Assembly (NCBI GenBank): GCA_007556525.1
Contig: SWJS01000001.1
Coordinates: forward strand, 588,346 to 652,345
Length of the DNA: 64,000 nt
From: Lysobacteraceae bacterium CU05-9
GTDB lineage: Bacteria; Pseudomonadota; Gammaproteobacteria; Xanthomonadales; Xanthomonadaceae
Reading direction: 5' to 3'
Position numbers and translations under genes: made by a program. Positions within the stretch are counted from its first letter, which is position 1; each line of letters opens with the position of its first letter. Shown here one piece after another: positions 9,239-18,764 of the stretch. The notes beneath the pieces were generated by a model. The model saw only the letters and a program-made list of their open reading frames with translations. It did not search any database and was not told the DNA's origin.

Positions 9239-10927
9239 TTACTCGTCCTTACCGCCCAGCTGTTCGCGCAGCAGCGCGCCCAGTTGCGTCGTGCCGGAAG
9301 AAGCTTCCTGCGACTTACGGTTGTAATCCGCCAGAGCTTCTTGTTGATCGGCTTCGTCCTTCGCGCGGATCGACAGTTGCATTGAGCGGCCCTTGCGATC
9401 GTTACCGATCACCTTGGCTTCAACACTGTCACCGACCTTCAGGACGTGAGAAGCGTCGTCAACGCGGTCACGCGAGATGTCGCGTGCTGCGATGTAACCT
9501 TCAACGCCACCTTCCAGATCGATCACTGCACCCTTCGCGTCCACTTCACGGACGGTACCGGTGACGATCGAACCCTTCGAGTTCGAAGCGACGAATTGAC
9601 CCATTGGGTCCTGTTCCAGTTGCTTGACGCCCAGCGAGATGCGCTCACGTTCCGGGTCAACTGCAAGCACAACGGCTTCCAGCGTGTCGCCCTTCTTGTA
9701 GTTACGCACGACTTCTTCGCCGTCGTTCGTCCAGCTGATGTCGGACAAGTGAACCAGACCGTCAATGCCGCCGTCCAGACCAATGAAGATACCGAAATCG
9801 GTGATCGACTTGATTTGACCTTCGACCTTGTCGCCCTTCTTATAGATCGCTGCAAACGTTTCCCATGGGTTCGAAGTGACTTGCTTCATACCCAACGAGA
9901 TGCGGCGGCGTTCTTCATCGACGTCAATGATCATGACTTCAACTTCGTCACCGACTTGAACGATCTTCGCAGGATTCACGTTCTTGTTCGTCCAATCCAT
10001 TTCGGACACGTGGACGAGACCTTCAACGCCTGGTTCGATTTCGACAAAAGCACCATATTCAGTGACGTTCGAAACCTTACCGAATGCGCGGGTGTTCGCT
10101 GGGTAACGGCGAGCGATGTTATCCCATGGATCTTCACCCATTTGCTTCAGGCCGAGCGAAACGCGGTTGCGTTCACGGTCGTACTTCAGCACGCGGACGT
10201 CGAGTTCCTGGCCGACTTCAACGACTTCGGATGGATGGCGCACGCGCTTCCAAGCCATGTCGGTGATGTGCAGCAGGCCGTCGATGCCGCCGAGGTCAAC
10301 GAACGCACCGTAATCGGTGAGGTTCTTCACGACACCCTTCAGGACTGCGCCTTCGACCAGCTTGTTCAGCAGTTCTTCGCGGTCTTCGGAATGTTCGGTC
10401 TCAACAACGGCGCGGCGCGAAACAACGATGTTATTGCGCTTGCGATCCAGCTTGATGAGCTTGAATTCCAGTTCCTTGCCTTCGAGGTAGCTCGAATCGC
10501 GGACTGGACGGACGTCGACCAACGAGCCTGGCAAGAAGCCGCGGACATCCTTGATATCGACCGTGAAACCACCCTTGACCTTGCCGCTGATGCGACCGGT
10601 GATGGTTTCGTTCTTCTCGAGAGCTTCTTCGAGCTCGTCCCACACCATTGCGCGCTTCGCTTTCTCGCGCGAGAGGACGGTTTCGCCAAAGCCGTTTTCG
10701 ATCGAATCAAGGGCAACCTTGACTTGATCACCGATGCCGACATCGATTTCGCCGGCGTCGTTACGGAACTGTTCGATTGGAACAATGCCTTCCGACTTCA
10801 GGCCTGCATTGATCACCACAACGTCGCCACGAACATCGACAACGGTACCGGTGACGATCGCACCTGGCTTGAGGTTAGTTAGGAATTGCTGACTCTGTTC
10901 AAACAGTTCTGCAAATGATTCAGTCAT
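9239..10927 (-). CDS. rpsA: 30S ribosomal protein S1
   Basis: Ribosomal protein that binds mRNA and supports translation starts. The 562-residue protein contains six S1 (OB-fold) repeats, recognisable by repeated blocks such as [47 protein letters not shown] and [16 protein letters not shown]. Length is close to E. coli S1 (557). It lies 147 bases downstream of cmk in the common cmk-rpsA-ihfB order, and a hairpin terminator follows it. Strong codon bias creates a long false open frame on the opposite strand. Confidence 0.97.
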   Translation of the reverse strand: MTESFAELFEQSQQFLTNLKPGAIVTGTVVDVRGDVVVINAGLKSEGIVPIEQFRNDAGEIDVGIGDQVKVALDSIENGFGETVLSREKAKRAMVWDELEEALEKNETITGRISGKVKGGFTVDIKDVRGFLPGSLVDVRPVRDSSYLEGKELEFKLIKLDRKRNNIVVSRRAVVETEHSEDREELLNKLVEGAVLKGVVKNLTDYGAFVDLGGIDGLLHITDMAWKRVRHPSEVVEVGQELDVRVLKYDRERNRVSLGLKQMGEDPWDNIARRYPANTRAFGKVSNVTEYGAFVEIEPGVEGLVHVSEMDWTNKNVNPAKIVQVGDEVEVMIIDVDEERRRISLGMKQVTSNPWETFAAIYKKGDKVEGQIKSITDFGIFIGLDGGIDGLVHLSDISWTNDGEEVVRNYKKGDTLEAVVLAVDPERERISLGVKQLEQDPMGQFVASNSKGSIVTGTVREVDAKGAVIDLEGGVEGYIAARDISRDRVDDASHVLKVGDSVEAKVIGNDRKGRSMQLSIRAKDEADQQEALADYNRKSQEASSGTTQLGALLREQLGGKDE

Positions 10928-11074
10928 GAAAAAAATACTCAGTTAATGAAACGAATCCACTGCACCGTGCAATGAATCCACCATGTTGAAGTGAATGAAA
11001 AACCACACACACGTACGCCTCATCCCGCACCTTGATGCAAGACGAGATCGCACGCAATGCGCGGACCTTGTTAC

Positions 11075-11749
11075 CTACTTTGCTTGAACGACGCTGAGAA
11101 CGCGTTGCACCACTTCGTCAATGGCCAACCCGGTCGTATCGATGGAGACAGCATCATGTGCCGGCTTCAGCGGTGCCACGGTGCGCTGTGAATCACGCGC
11201 ATCGCGAGCGAGGATCTCCCGCAGTAGACCGTCGAGTGTAACCGAAACTCCCTTGTCAATCAACTGCTTATAGCGTCTTTCCGCCCTTTCGGAAGCGCTG
11301 GCGGTGAGGAAGATTTTGAACTGGGCTTCCGGGAAAATCACCGTCCCCATATCCCGTCCATCCGTGACCAATCCCGGTGCCTTGGCGAAGCTGCGCTGGC
11401 GCTCGACTAATGCCTCACGGACCTCAGGGATCGCGGCGATGGCGCTGGCGGCCGCTCCGGCGGTCTCCGTGCGCAATTCGTGGGTCGCATCGGCGCCGTT
11501 CACGATGATCTTGAGCTCGCTGCCCTCCTCATCCTCGAACGCGATATCCGTGTCAAAAGTGCAGCGGACCAGTGCAGACGGGTCTGCGAGGTCGAGGTCG
11601 TTCCAACTCGCCGCGACGGCAATCGCGCGGTACAATGCGCCCGAATCCAGGTAATGCCAGCCCAATTTCTGGGAAACGATGCGGCTGATGGTGCCTTTAC
11701 CGGAGCCACTGGGTCCGTCGATGGTGAGGATTGGGATCGAATTCGTCAT
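11075..11749 (-). CDS. cmk: Cytidylate (CMP/dCMP) kinase
   Basis: Phosphorylates CMP and dCMP with ATP. The P-loop is [11 protein letters not shown] near the N-terminus, and [13 protein letters not shown] and the LID-like arginines in [13 protein letters not shown] are typical of Cmk. I start it at ATG 11749 ([11 protein letters not shown]), giving 224 residues, the family length; an ATG three codons earlier is also possible. A further open frame up to 11896 has no homologous sequence and overlaps rpmJ. It is divergent from rpmJ and precedes rpsA. Confidence 0.94.
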   Translation of the reverse strand: MTNSIPILTIDGPSGSGKGTISRIVSQKLGWHYLDSGALYRAIAVAASWNDLDLADPSALVRCTFDTDIAFEDEEGSELKIIVNGADATHELRTETAGAAASAIAAIPEVREALVERQRSFAKAPGLVTDGRDMGTVIFPEAQFKIFLTASASERAERRYKQLIDKGVSVTLDGLLREILARDARDSQRTVAPLKPAHDAVSIDTTGLAIDEVVQRVLSVVQAK

Positions 11750-11894
11750 GGCGAACATGATGCCACGATACGGTTCAAGCGCTAAGCAGTTGTTTTGGAA
11801 AAAATTTTCCGTCATAATATCGGGCTTACTGCGGCAATCGGTCGATTGGATTGCAGTATTAACTAGCCATCCATTTATTTTTGCCGAGGTTGTC

Positions 11895-12020
11895 ATGAAG
11901 ATCGTGTCCTCCCTGAAATCGGCGAAGGCCCGTCACCGCGACTGTAAAGTTGTTCGCCGCCGCGGTAAGGTTTTCGTGATTTGTAAGTCGAACCCACGTT
12001 TCAAGGCTCGCATGCGTTAA
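11895..12020 (+). CDS. rpmJ: 50S ribosomal protein L36, zinc-free (YkgO-like) form
   Basis: A 41-residue L36. It has the conserved [21 protein letters not shown] core but lacks the C-x2-C...C...H zinc set of classical L36: only two cysteines remain, in RDCK and VICK. This is the form seen in Xanthomonas as the sole L36. The ATG at 11895 follows a GAGG ribosome site (CGAGGTTGTC). The gene stands alone, divergent from cmk, and ends at a hairpin terminator. Because the protein does not need zinc, it should function under zinc limitation. Confidence 0.95.
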   Translation: MKIVSSLKSAKARHRDCKVVRRRGKVFVICKSNPRFKARMR

Positions 12021-12046
12021 TTCGCGGCAGTGTTGAAGCTGTGATG

Positions 12047-12075
12047 AAAGCCGTCCATTCGTGGGCGGTTTTTTT
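12047..12075 (+). terminator. Rho-independent terminator after rpmJ
   Basis: GCCGTCC pairs with GGGCGGT (two G-T pairs) around a 6-base loop, followed by seven T. It begins 29 bases after the rpmJ stop and ends before the agmatine deiminase start at 12122. Confidence 0.8.
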
Positions 12076-12121
12076 GTGCGCCATTCCTTACAATGCAAGC
12101 TCATTGGATTTATTGCGAAAA

Positions 12122-13174
12122 ATGACTGATACAACGTTGCGCTTCCCTGCGGAATGGGAACCCCAAGATGCGATTTTGATTGCGTGGCCAACGGAAGAAA
12201 CCGATTGGGCTGACCGACTCGGCGAAGTCGAGGAAACCTACATTGCGTTGGTGTCTGCGATCGTGCGCTTCCAACCGGTCTTGATCGTTGTCAGTGATGA
12301 CGACGTCGAGTCATATGCGCAGGCGCGTTTGTCATCGAATCGCGTGGACATGTCGCGTGTGCATTTCATTACCGCGCCTTACGACGATACGTGGTGCCGC
12401 GATACCGGTCCGATCACGTTGCGTGATGGATCGTCGTTTAAGACGCTCGATTTCCGCTTCACTGGTTGGGGCGGCAAGTTCGGCGCGAGTCAGGATGATT
12501 TGCTCGTCCAACGTTTGAGTGAGCAAGGCGTGTTGAATCAAGCATCGTTGGATTCGATTGATTTCGCGTTGGAAGGTGGCGCGATTGAGACCGATGGCGA
12601 AGGCACTTTGTTGAGCACGTGGACGTGTTTGGAAACGCGTCACCCGGATAAGTCGCGCGAAGAAGTCACGGCGTTGCTGACGGATAAACTCGTGCAGGAT
12701 CGCGTGCTGTGGTTGGACAACGGATATCTCGAAGGCGATGACACGGATGCACACATCGATACGTTGGCGCGCTTCGCATCACCGACATCGATCATCTACC
12801 AATCCTGCGATGATCCGAACGACACGCATTTCGAACCGTTGAACAAGATGGCCGAAGAGCTGGCGGCCTTCCGTACGAAGGATGGCAAACCGTACACGTT
12901 GCATGCGTTGCCATGGGCTGCACCGGTGATGGACGAAGGACGTCGGTTGGCGGCGTCGTATGCGAATTTTTTGATCGTCAATGACGCGGTGTTAATGCCT
13001 GCTTACGGTGATGCCAAGGATAATGAAGCTGCGAAGGTCATGCAGGAAGCATTCCCGGATCACGAGATCGTGCAGATCAATTGCCGACCGCTGATTTGGC
13101 AAAATGGATCGCTCCACTGCATCACCATGCAAATGCCGGAAGGCTCCGTGAATACGAAGGTTATCGAAGCATGA
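12122..13174 (+). CDS. aguA: Agmatine deiminase
   Basis: Converts agmatine to N-carbamoylputrescine and ammonia, the first step of putrescine synthesis from arginine through agmatine. The 350-residue protein belongs to the peptidylarginine-deiminase-like family. Visible markers are FPAEWEPQDAILIAWP near the start, WCRDTGPI for substrate contact, LEGGAIETDGEG and the C-terminal catalytic cysteine in GSLHCITMQMP. ATG 12122 (MTDTTLRFPAEW) is chosen because the extra 27 codons upstream cover the rpmJ terminator. Its stop overlaps the aguB start (ATGA), so both enzymes are probably made together. This pathway avoids ornithine decarboxylase. Confidence 0.94.
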   Translation: MTDTTLRFPAEWEPQDAILIAWPTEETDWADRLGEVEETYIALVSAIVRFQPVLIVVSDDDVESYAQARLSSNRVDMSRVHFITAPYDDTWCRDTGPITLRDGSSFKTLDFRFTGWGGKFGASQDDLLVQRLSEQGVLNQASLDSIDFALEGGAIETDGEGTLLSTWTCLETRHPDKSREEVTALLTDKLVQDRVLWLDNGYLEGDDTDAHIDTLARFASPTSIIYQSCDDPNDTHFEPLNKMAEELAAFRTKDGKPYTLHALPWAAPVMDEGRRLAASYANFLIVNDAVLMPAYGDAKDNEAAKVMQEAFPDHEIVQINCRPLIWQNGSLHCITMQMPEGSVNTKVIEA

Positions 13175-14058
13175 AACATAAGACGTTACCTGTTGCGCTG
13201 ATTCAAGATACGAACAAGGGCGGCGCTGAAGAAAATCTTGCGAACATCGAGTTGCGCGTTGCCGACGCTGCGAAGTCCGGTGCGAAGTTGGTGTTGCTGC
13301 AGGAGTTGCATAACGGTCCGTATTTTTGCCAGCACGAAAGTGTTGATGAATTTGATAATGCCGAAACGATTCCCGGCCCTTCGACTGAGCGCTTAGGTGC
13401 GTTGGCAAAGCAACATGGCGTCGTGTTGGTGTCGTCGTTGTTCGAGAAGCGTGCGGCCGGTTTGTATCACAACACTGCAGTCGTCTTTGACGCCGATGGC
13501 TCGACGGCGGGCAAGTATCGCAAGATGCACATTCCGGATGATCCTGGATTCTACGAGAAATTTTATTTCACCCCTGGTGACATGGGCTTTGAACCGATTG
13601 ATACATCCGTCGGTCGTCTCGGTGTTTTGGTTTGCTGGGATCAGTGGTATCCGGAAGGTGCACGTTTGATGGCGCTTGCCGGCGCGGAGATCCTGCTCTA
13701 CCCGACTGCGATTGGTTGGGACCCTGACGACACACAAGATGAGAAAGACCGTCAGCGTGATGCGTGGGTGTTGAGTCATCGTGGCCATGCCGTTGCCAAT
13801 GGTTTGCCGGTGCTGTCATGCAACCGTGTTGGTCACGAGCCATCGCCGTTGAATGCCAGTGGCATTGATTTCTGGGGTACGTCGCACGTCCTTGGACCAC
13901 AAGGTGAGTTCATTGCAGAAGCGGGTACGGAAAATCCGGAGATTCTTCTCGCTGAAGTCGATATGCAACGCAGCGAACATGTGCGTCGGATTTGGCCATT
14001 TTTGCGTGACCGTCGCATCGATGCATATGACGACTTGTTGAAGCGTTTCCGGGATTGA
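13171..14058 (+). CDS. aguB: N-carbamoylputrescine amidase
   Basis: Nitrilase-family hydrolase that releases CO2 and ammonia from N-carbamoylputrescine to give putrescine. The 295-residue sequence shows the Glu-Lys-Cys triad: LVLLQELHNGPYFCQ, YRKMHIPDD and VLVCWDQWYPEGARL. The LHNGPYFCQ segment is typical of AguB. The start ATG overlaps the aguA stop by 4 bases, and its own stop overlaps the ATG of the TraB-family gene by 1 base, giving a tight three-gene unit. Confidence 0.95.
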   Translation: MKHKTLPVALIQDTNKGGAEENLANIELRVADAAKSGAKLVLLQELHNGPYFCQHESVDEFDNAETIPGPSTERLGALAKQHGVVLVSSLFEKRAAGLYHNTAVVFDADGSTAGKYRKMHIPDDPGFYEKFYFTPGDMGFEPIDTSVGRLGVLVCWDQWYPEGARLMALAGAEILLYPTAIGWDPDDTQDEKDRQRDAWVLSHRGHAVANGLPVLSCNRVGHEPSPLNASGIDFWGTSHVLGPQGEFIAEAGTENPEILLAEVDMQRSEHVRRIWPFLRDRRIDAYDDLLKRFRD

Positions 14059-15260
14059 TGCGTTTGAGTACTTCAGAGTTATTGCACGACCAACCGCATC
14101 AGATCATTGAACGCGATGGCGTCACCTATACGGTGCTCGGTACGGCGCACGTATCAGCGCGCAGTGCGGAAGTCGTCCGGGAGTTAATTGATACCGGTGA
14201 GTTTGACGCGGTCGCAGTTGAGCTCGACGAAAACCGTTTGCGCAACATCGAGAATCCGGATGAACTGGCCAAAACGGATTTGGTCAAAGTCATCCGTACC
14301 GGAAAGACTGCATTATTTGCCGCAAATTTGGCGCTTTCTGCGTATCAGCGTCGACTGTCAGAACAACTCGACATCGAACCCGGCGCCGAATTGATGGCGG
14401 CGGTGGAAGAGGCACGCGCACGTTCGTTGCCGGTGACATTGATTGACCGCGACATCGGCATCACCTTCAAGCGCACTTCCGAATCCCTTGGATTCTGGGA
14501 GCGCATGAAGATGACTTCGGGCCTTCTCGCGAGCGTCATGGTCGACGAGAAAATCGACGACGCCCAAATCGAGAAGCTCAAGGAAGGCGATGTCCTCGAA
14601 TCTTCGTTCCAGGAGTTCGCAGCCGAAAGCCCGAAGATCTATCAACACGTTATCGCTGAGCGCGATCAGTACATGGCCAGTGCCCTGCGTGAAATGAGTG
14701 GTGCACGCAATGTGTTGGCGGTGATTGGTGCCGGTCACTTGCAAGGTTTGTCGCAACATTTGCGCACCGACAGCGGAAATCCCCAGCAATTGCGCGAAAC
14801 ACTGAACAGCACGAAACCGAAAAGCAAAATTCCGTGGTTCACGATTTTGTTCGCTGCTTTCCTTTTCGGCGGATTTGCTTGGGGATTCCACCAAGGTGGC
14901 GCGCAGCTTGGCGGAGACTTAATTCTGCGGTTCATCACGCTGTCGATGATTGGAGGTGCCGTAGGTGCCACTTTGGCGGGCGCACATCCTCTCAGCATCC
15001 TCGGCGGAGCCGCTGCTTCACCTTTGACACCGCTGCATCCGGCGCTTGCATCCGGCACGATCAGCGCATTGATTGAAGCCACGATACGCAAGCCAACGCA
15101 CGAAGACTTCATGGACTTGCGCCAGGACGTCCAAACAGTGCGAGGATGGTGGAGAAACCGCGTTTCGCGGACATTGGTTAATTTCTTCTTGACGAGCTTG
15201 GGAACAGCCATCGGTGTGTGGACAGCCACCGCAGGCATGTTTGCCAAACTTCTTGGATAA
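14058..15260 (+). CDS. TraB/PrgY (GumN-related) family membrane protein
   Basis: A 400-residue protein. The first about 250 residues form a TraB/PrgY domain with the conserved GTAHVSARS and VAVELDENR motifs and a later IGAGHLQGL block, which align with the Tiki/TraB metalloprotease-like fold. The C-terminal part has about four hydrophobic segments from residue 255 on. In enterococci such proteins reduce pheromone activity; the role in proteobacteria is unknown. The ATG at 14058 shares one base with the aguB stop; a TTG one codon earlier is the alternative. The tight coupling to agmatine catabolism genes is unexplained. It is followed by an inverted repeat. Confidence 0.85.
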   Translation: MRLSTSELLHDQPHQIIERDGVTYTVLGTAHVSARSAEVVRELIDTGEFDAVAVELDENRLRNIENPDELAKTDLVKVIRTGKTALFAANLALSAYQRRLSEQLDIEPGAELMAAVEEARARSLPVTLIDRDIGITFKRTSESLGFWERMKMTSGLLASVMVDEKIDDAQIEKLKEGDVLESSFQEFAAESPKIYQHVIAERDQYMASALREMSGARNVLAVIGAGHLQGLSQHLRTDSGNPQQLRETLNSTKPKSKIPWFTILFAAFLFGGFAWGFHQGGAQLGGDLILRFITLSMIGGAVGATLAGAHPLSILGGAAASPLTPLHPALASGTISALIEATIRKPTHEDFMDLRQDVQTVRGWWRNRVSRTLVNFFLTSLGTAIGVWTATAGMFAKLLG

Positions 15261-15279
15261 GTTCGGAAAGACCGAACTT
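15259..15279. repeat. Perfect 8-bp inverted repeat between traB-like and XRE genes
   Basis: AAGTTCGG and CCGAACTT are separated by 5 bases (AAAGA). It begins at the traB-like stop codon and lies about 16 bases upstream of a good -35 box for the XRE gene. It could be a weak terminator (only a short T run follows) or an operator. ACCGAACT recurs at 15343-15350, inside the start of the XRE gene. Confidence 0.5.
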
Positions 15280-15294
15280 TTCAACGGTTAATAC

Positions 15295-15323
15295 CTGACG
15301 ACCGCGTCGAGTTCTGCTTATAC
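15295..15323 (+). promoter_or_regulatory. Probable sigma-70 promoter of the XRE gene
   Basis: CTGACG at 15295-15300 and TTATAC at 15318-15323 are separated by 17 bases. The expected start of transcription, about 7 bases after the -10 box, falls on the ATG at 15330, which suggests a leaderless message. Confidence 0.5.
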
Positions 15324-15329
15324 CTTTGT

Positions 15330-15698
15330 ATGAAAGGTCATAACCGAACTCCAATGTCATCTCTCCAAGTCCAACTCCGAAAAGCACGCAACGCCGCGAG
15401 ACTTACGCAGGAGAACGTTGCGCTTGAGCTTGGTGTTTCCAAGTCCCAGGTATCTGCATGGGAAACCGGAAAGGAGAAGCCAAGCACCAAGCACCTGCCA
15501 AATATACGGCGGGTATTGAATGTCAGTTTGGACACGCTTTTCGCCGTTACCAACGAGAATGCCGTCAAAGAGACGCGAGCTGTTTATAACGTCGGACCGA
15601 AGCACGCGGCGGCGGATCTGGCCTCGGACATTGAGTCCATGCCAGCCGATGACATGGTCATGTTGCAATCACTGGTCAAGCGCTTACGCGGTCGCTGA
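15330..15698 (+). CDS. XRE-family helix-turn-helix transcriptional regulator
   Basis: A 122-residue Cro/C1-type DNA-binding protein. The HTH domain spans about residues 11-66, with LRKARNAARLTQENVALEL, then GVSKSQVSAWETGKEKPS and the closing LPNIRRVLNVSLDTLF. The rest is an unassigned tail of about 50 residues with a charged C-terminus. Start choice: ATG 15330 fits a leaderless transcript; ATG 15354 is possible, and neither has a clear ribosome site. It faces the RND efflux operon tail-to-tail, overlapping by 15 bases, so it is unlikely to be that operon's local repressor in the usual divergent layout. Target genes are unknown. Confidence 0.82.
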   Translation: MKGHNRTPMSSLQVQLRKARNAARLTQENVALELGVSKSQVSAWETGKEKPSTKHLPNIRRVLNVSLDTLFAVTNENAVKETRAVYNVGPKHAAADLASDIESMPADDMVMLQSLVKRLRGR

Positions 15699-18600
15699 GC
15701 GGCGGCTCCAGAATCTCGCAGACTTCAACATCCCTTCATTGCGTTTCCCTGCATCGTCGAGGATGGCGTAAATCGTCGGCAAGAATAGCAAGCTCACGAT
15801 TGTTGAGAACGTCAGTCCGCCTGCAATTGCGCGCGCCATGACGAAGTATTCAATGCCATTGCCACTTCCGCTGCCGCGCTGAATGGACAACGGAACCATC
15901 GCCAGAATCGCGGTACCCATCGTCATCAAAATCGGACGCAATCGCTCACGTGAACCGGCAACGAGCGCCTCAGTCCTCGTCAATCCCCTGCGGCGTAAAT
16001 TATTGATGTGCTCGATCATCACGATGCCGTTGTTGACGACCACCCCCATCAGCACGAGAATGCCGATGAACGCCATCACGGAGAATGTGGTTCCGGTGAG
16101 GAAGAACAACCAGAAAACTCCAAGCACCGAGAATACGACGCCACTCATGATGGCCGACGGAAACAGCAGGGATTCGAACACTGCGGCCATGACGACGTAA
16201 ATCATCACCAACGCGAGCATGAGGTTGAAAATCATCTGCTGCATGGATTCATCATCACGCTCGAACGCCGATCCTTCGAAGTTATATCCATAGCCCGGCG
16301 GAAACGCAACGTTTTGCAGTCGCTCTTCCAATGCCTTGCGAACCTCAGGAACGGTTGCCTTCGGTGCCAGCTCACCAGTCAACGTCAGAGTCGTTTGACG
16401 GTTCATCCGGTTGATCGCTGTTGCCATGGGTACGATGCTGACGCGCACTACACTGAGCAATGGAATCGTCCGTCCGTCCATTGTGGTGACATTGAAACCG
16501 GCGAGATCCGCCGTCGTGCGTTTGTCCGACCCTTCGAAGCGGACCCAAACCGGAACTTCCTGATCGCCCTGACGGAATGACCGCATTGGCGAACCACGCA
16601 ATGCGAGACTGATGAATCGCGACACTTCTTCTGCCGAGAGCCCATAAGCCGCGGCGCGCTCGCGATCAACGGATACCGTTAACTCGCTAATTCGTGACGA
16701 CTGATCAACGCGCAGATCGTTGAGTCCTTTAATCGTCTTGAGTTGCGGCAAAATGTCAGCCGCAACTTCATTCAACATCGTTGTGGACTCACCGGTAAGG
16801 TGGACGGAAATCTTGCTCTGTCCATCACCCTGATCACCGGAGCTTCCGACATTGAGCTTCGCCATCGCCGACTTCGGCAAGTCTTTCGCAATTTGGTCCG
16901 AGATCGACTTGGTGTCCTTCGTTCCCTCCTCAAACGTCAGGTTGATGTTTGAGCCGCCGAAACCGTCGCCGCCTTCCTGGAAATAGCTGTACACCTGTTT
17001 GATGTGGTACTTCTCGCGATTGGCATTGAGATAGTTTTCGGCTTTCTTCATCTCTGCAGAAATTTGATCCTTCGTATAGGATCCCTTCCACTCATACGAG
17101 ACATTCACTTCCTTGCCGCCATCGTCGTTGAACATGTTGATTTTGGTCGCCATCATAGGACCGAGACTGATCAGGCAAATCAACACCATGCCGAGAATCG
17201 TCCAACCACGATGTGCCAACGTCCAACGCAGGAATTTCGCGTACCGATCCTGCAAGCGATGGATCACGCCACCTGTTTGATGCAACTTTGGCGGCGTTTT
17301 GAGGCGTGCAGACAGCATCGGAATCAAACTGATCGCGACCAGCCATGAAGCCAGCAGCGAGACCGAGATCGTCACTGCGATCTGTGACATGAAGATGCTG
17401 ATTTGATTGCGCTCACCGAACAAATTCGGGACGAAAACGATGCAGTGGCAGATCGTACCCGCAGATAATGCGATCGCGACATTGCGAGTTCCAACGATCG
17501 ACGCACGCATGGAATCACCGGGAATTCTTTCGCGCTCCTGATAGATGCTTTCCACGACGACAACCGCGTTATCGACCAGCATGCCAACGGCGAGCAAGAG
17601 TCCCATCATCGTCAGGATGTTGAGGCTCAATCCTGCAAAGTACATGAATCCCAACGTCATGATGAAGCAGATTGGAATCGCGAGCGACACCATGAACGTC
17701 GATGGCCAATGCCGCAGGAAGAAGAATAAAACCGCTGTCGAAAGCAACAAACCAATCAAACCGGCTTCCGCCAAGTCGGTGAGCGACTTCGTGACATCCT
17801 CGCCTTGGTTACCGACGACTTTGATGTCGATGCCCTTCATTTGCGAGTTGTTACGGACGCGTTCGACCTCAGCGAGAACATCCTTTGACGTCTGCACGAG
17901 GTTGGCGTCGCGTGACTTGAAGACGTCAATCCCAACAGCGGGCTTGCCATTGATGCGGCGGCCGGAATCCAGCTTGGCGGGCTTGAGTTGTACGTCCGCG
18001 ACATCCTGCAGACGAATCCCTTGCGAATTCAGCACGAGATTGCGGTACTGATCCAATGTCGTCAATTCACCAAGCGGTTGAATACGGTAGCGAGTTCCGC
18101 CATCGGTAATCGTGCCGCCCGATAACGAGAAATTCATCGATTGAAGCTTGGTTGCCAGTGCATTGAGCGTGAGGCCGCTGGCAGTCAATCGATCCGGCAA
18201 AACGGAGATTTCGACTTCATTCGGCATCGCACCGGAAATCGTGACGCGTGCGACGCCATCAATGCGTTCGATGCGGCGTTTGATCTCACGGTCGAGCAGA
18301 TCATACTGCGTACTGAGGTCACCCGCACCCGCGAGGCGAATCCGCAGAATCGGCTGATCCGCCGTTGAGAACTTGATGATCATGAAGCGCTGGAAATCGC
18401 TTGGCAGATCGGTGCGGATGGCGTCCATTTTTTCACGGGCTTCCGCAGCGAAGAGCGAAACGTCTTTGCTCCAATCCTTAAAGAACAATCCCAGGAACGC
18501 ACCCTCCGCCGTTGCATTCCCTTGCATTGTCTTGATGCCAGGCATCGTCGACAAAGCTTCTTCAGTCGGCTTAAGCAAGGATTGCTCGGTTTCCGCCGGC

Positions 18601-18764
18601 GTTGACCCTTGATACGGCAACGACACGCCGACGAACGGAAACGAAATATCTGGCAATTGCTCCAGCGGCAGACGGGCACCCGCGACAAGGCCAATCACCA
18701 CCATCGACACGAAGAACATGATGGTCGTGATCGGACGTCGCAGGCTGAACTCCGTCAGGTTCAT
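15684..18764 (-). CDS. RND efflux permease, HAE1-like, with altered proton-relay residues
   Basis: Inner-membrane resistance-nodulation-division transporter of 1026 residues, with the two repeated halves of AcrB-type pumps (12 membrane helices, two large periplasmic loops). The N-terminus MNLTEFSLRRPITTIMFF is typical. The TM4 motif reads GMLVDNAVVVVES, so the second relay aspartate (AcrB Asp408) is Asn399, with Asp398 kept. In TM10 the motif is GVVVNNGIVMIEH, so the AcrB Lys940 position is Asn911. Such Asn versions occur in some RND subfamilies, but the next pump in this operon has the classical residues. It starts 4 bases inside the upstream RND gene, so the two are translationally coupled, and both share one adaptor. 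No outer-membrane factor gene is adjacent. Substrates are not known. Confidence 0.9.
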   Translation of the reverse strand: MNLTEFSLRRPITTIMFFVSMVVIGLVAGARLPLEQLPDISFPFVGVSLPYQGSTPAETEQSLLKPTEEALSTMPGIKTMQGNATAEGAFLGLFFKDWSKDVSLFAAEAREKMDAIRTDLPSDFQRFMIIKFSTADQPILRIRLAGAGDLSTQYDLLDREIKRRIERIDGVARVTISGAMPNEVEISVLPDRLTASGLTLNALATKLQSMNFSLSGGTITDGGTRYRIQPLGELTTLDQYRNLVLNSQGIRLQDVADVQLKPAKLDSGRRINGKPAVGIDVFKSRDANLVQTSKDVLAEVERVRNNSQMKGIDIKVVGNQGEDVTKSLTDLAEAGLIGLLLSTAVLFFFLRHWPSTFMVSLAIPICFIMTLGFMYFAGLSLNILTMMGLLLAVGMLVDNAVVVVESIYQERERIPGDSMRASIVGTRNVAIALSAGTICHCIVFVPNLFGERNQISIFMSQIAVTISVSLLASWLVAISLIPMLSARLKTPPKLHQTGGVIHRLQDRYAKFLRWTLAHRGWTILGMVLICLISLGPMMATKINMFNDDGGKEVNVSYEWKGSYTKDQISAEMKKAENYLNANREKYHIKQVYSYFQEGGDGFGGSNINLTFEEGTKDTKSISDQIAKDLPKSAMAKLNVGSSGDQGDGQSKISVHLTGESTTMLNEVAADILPQLKTIKGLNDLRVDQSSRISELTVSVDRERAAAYGLSAEEVSRFISLALRGSPMRSFRQGDQEVPVWVRFEGSDKRTTADLAGFNVTTMDGRTIPLLSVVRVSIVPMATAINRMNRQTTLTLTGELAPKATVPEVRKALEERLQNVAFPPGYGYNFEGSAFERDDESMQQMIFNLMLALVMIYVVMAAVFESLLFPSAIMSGVVFSVLGVFWLFFLTGTTFSVMAFIGILVLMGVVVNNGIVMIEHINNLRRRGLTRTEALVAGSRERLRPILMTMGTAILAMVPLSIQRGSGSGNGIEYFVMARAIAGGLTFSTIVSLLFLPTIYAILDDAGKRNEGMLKSARFWSRRSATA

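Noticed and set aside
9446-10882. 478-residue open frame on the plus strand opposite rpsA
   Set aside because: It mirrors rpsA codon usage on the other strand and matches no family; rpsA is certain.
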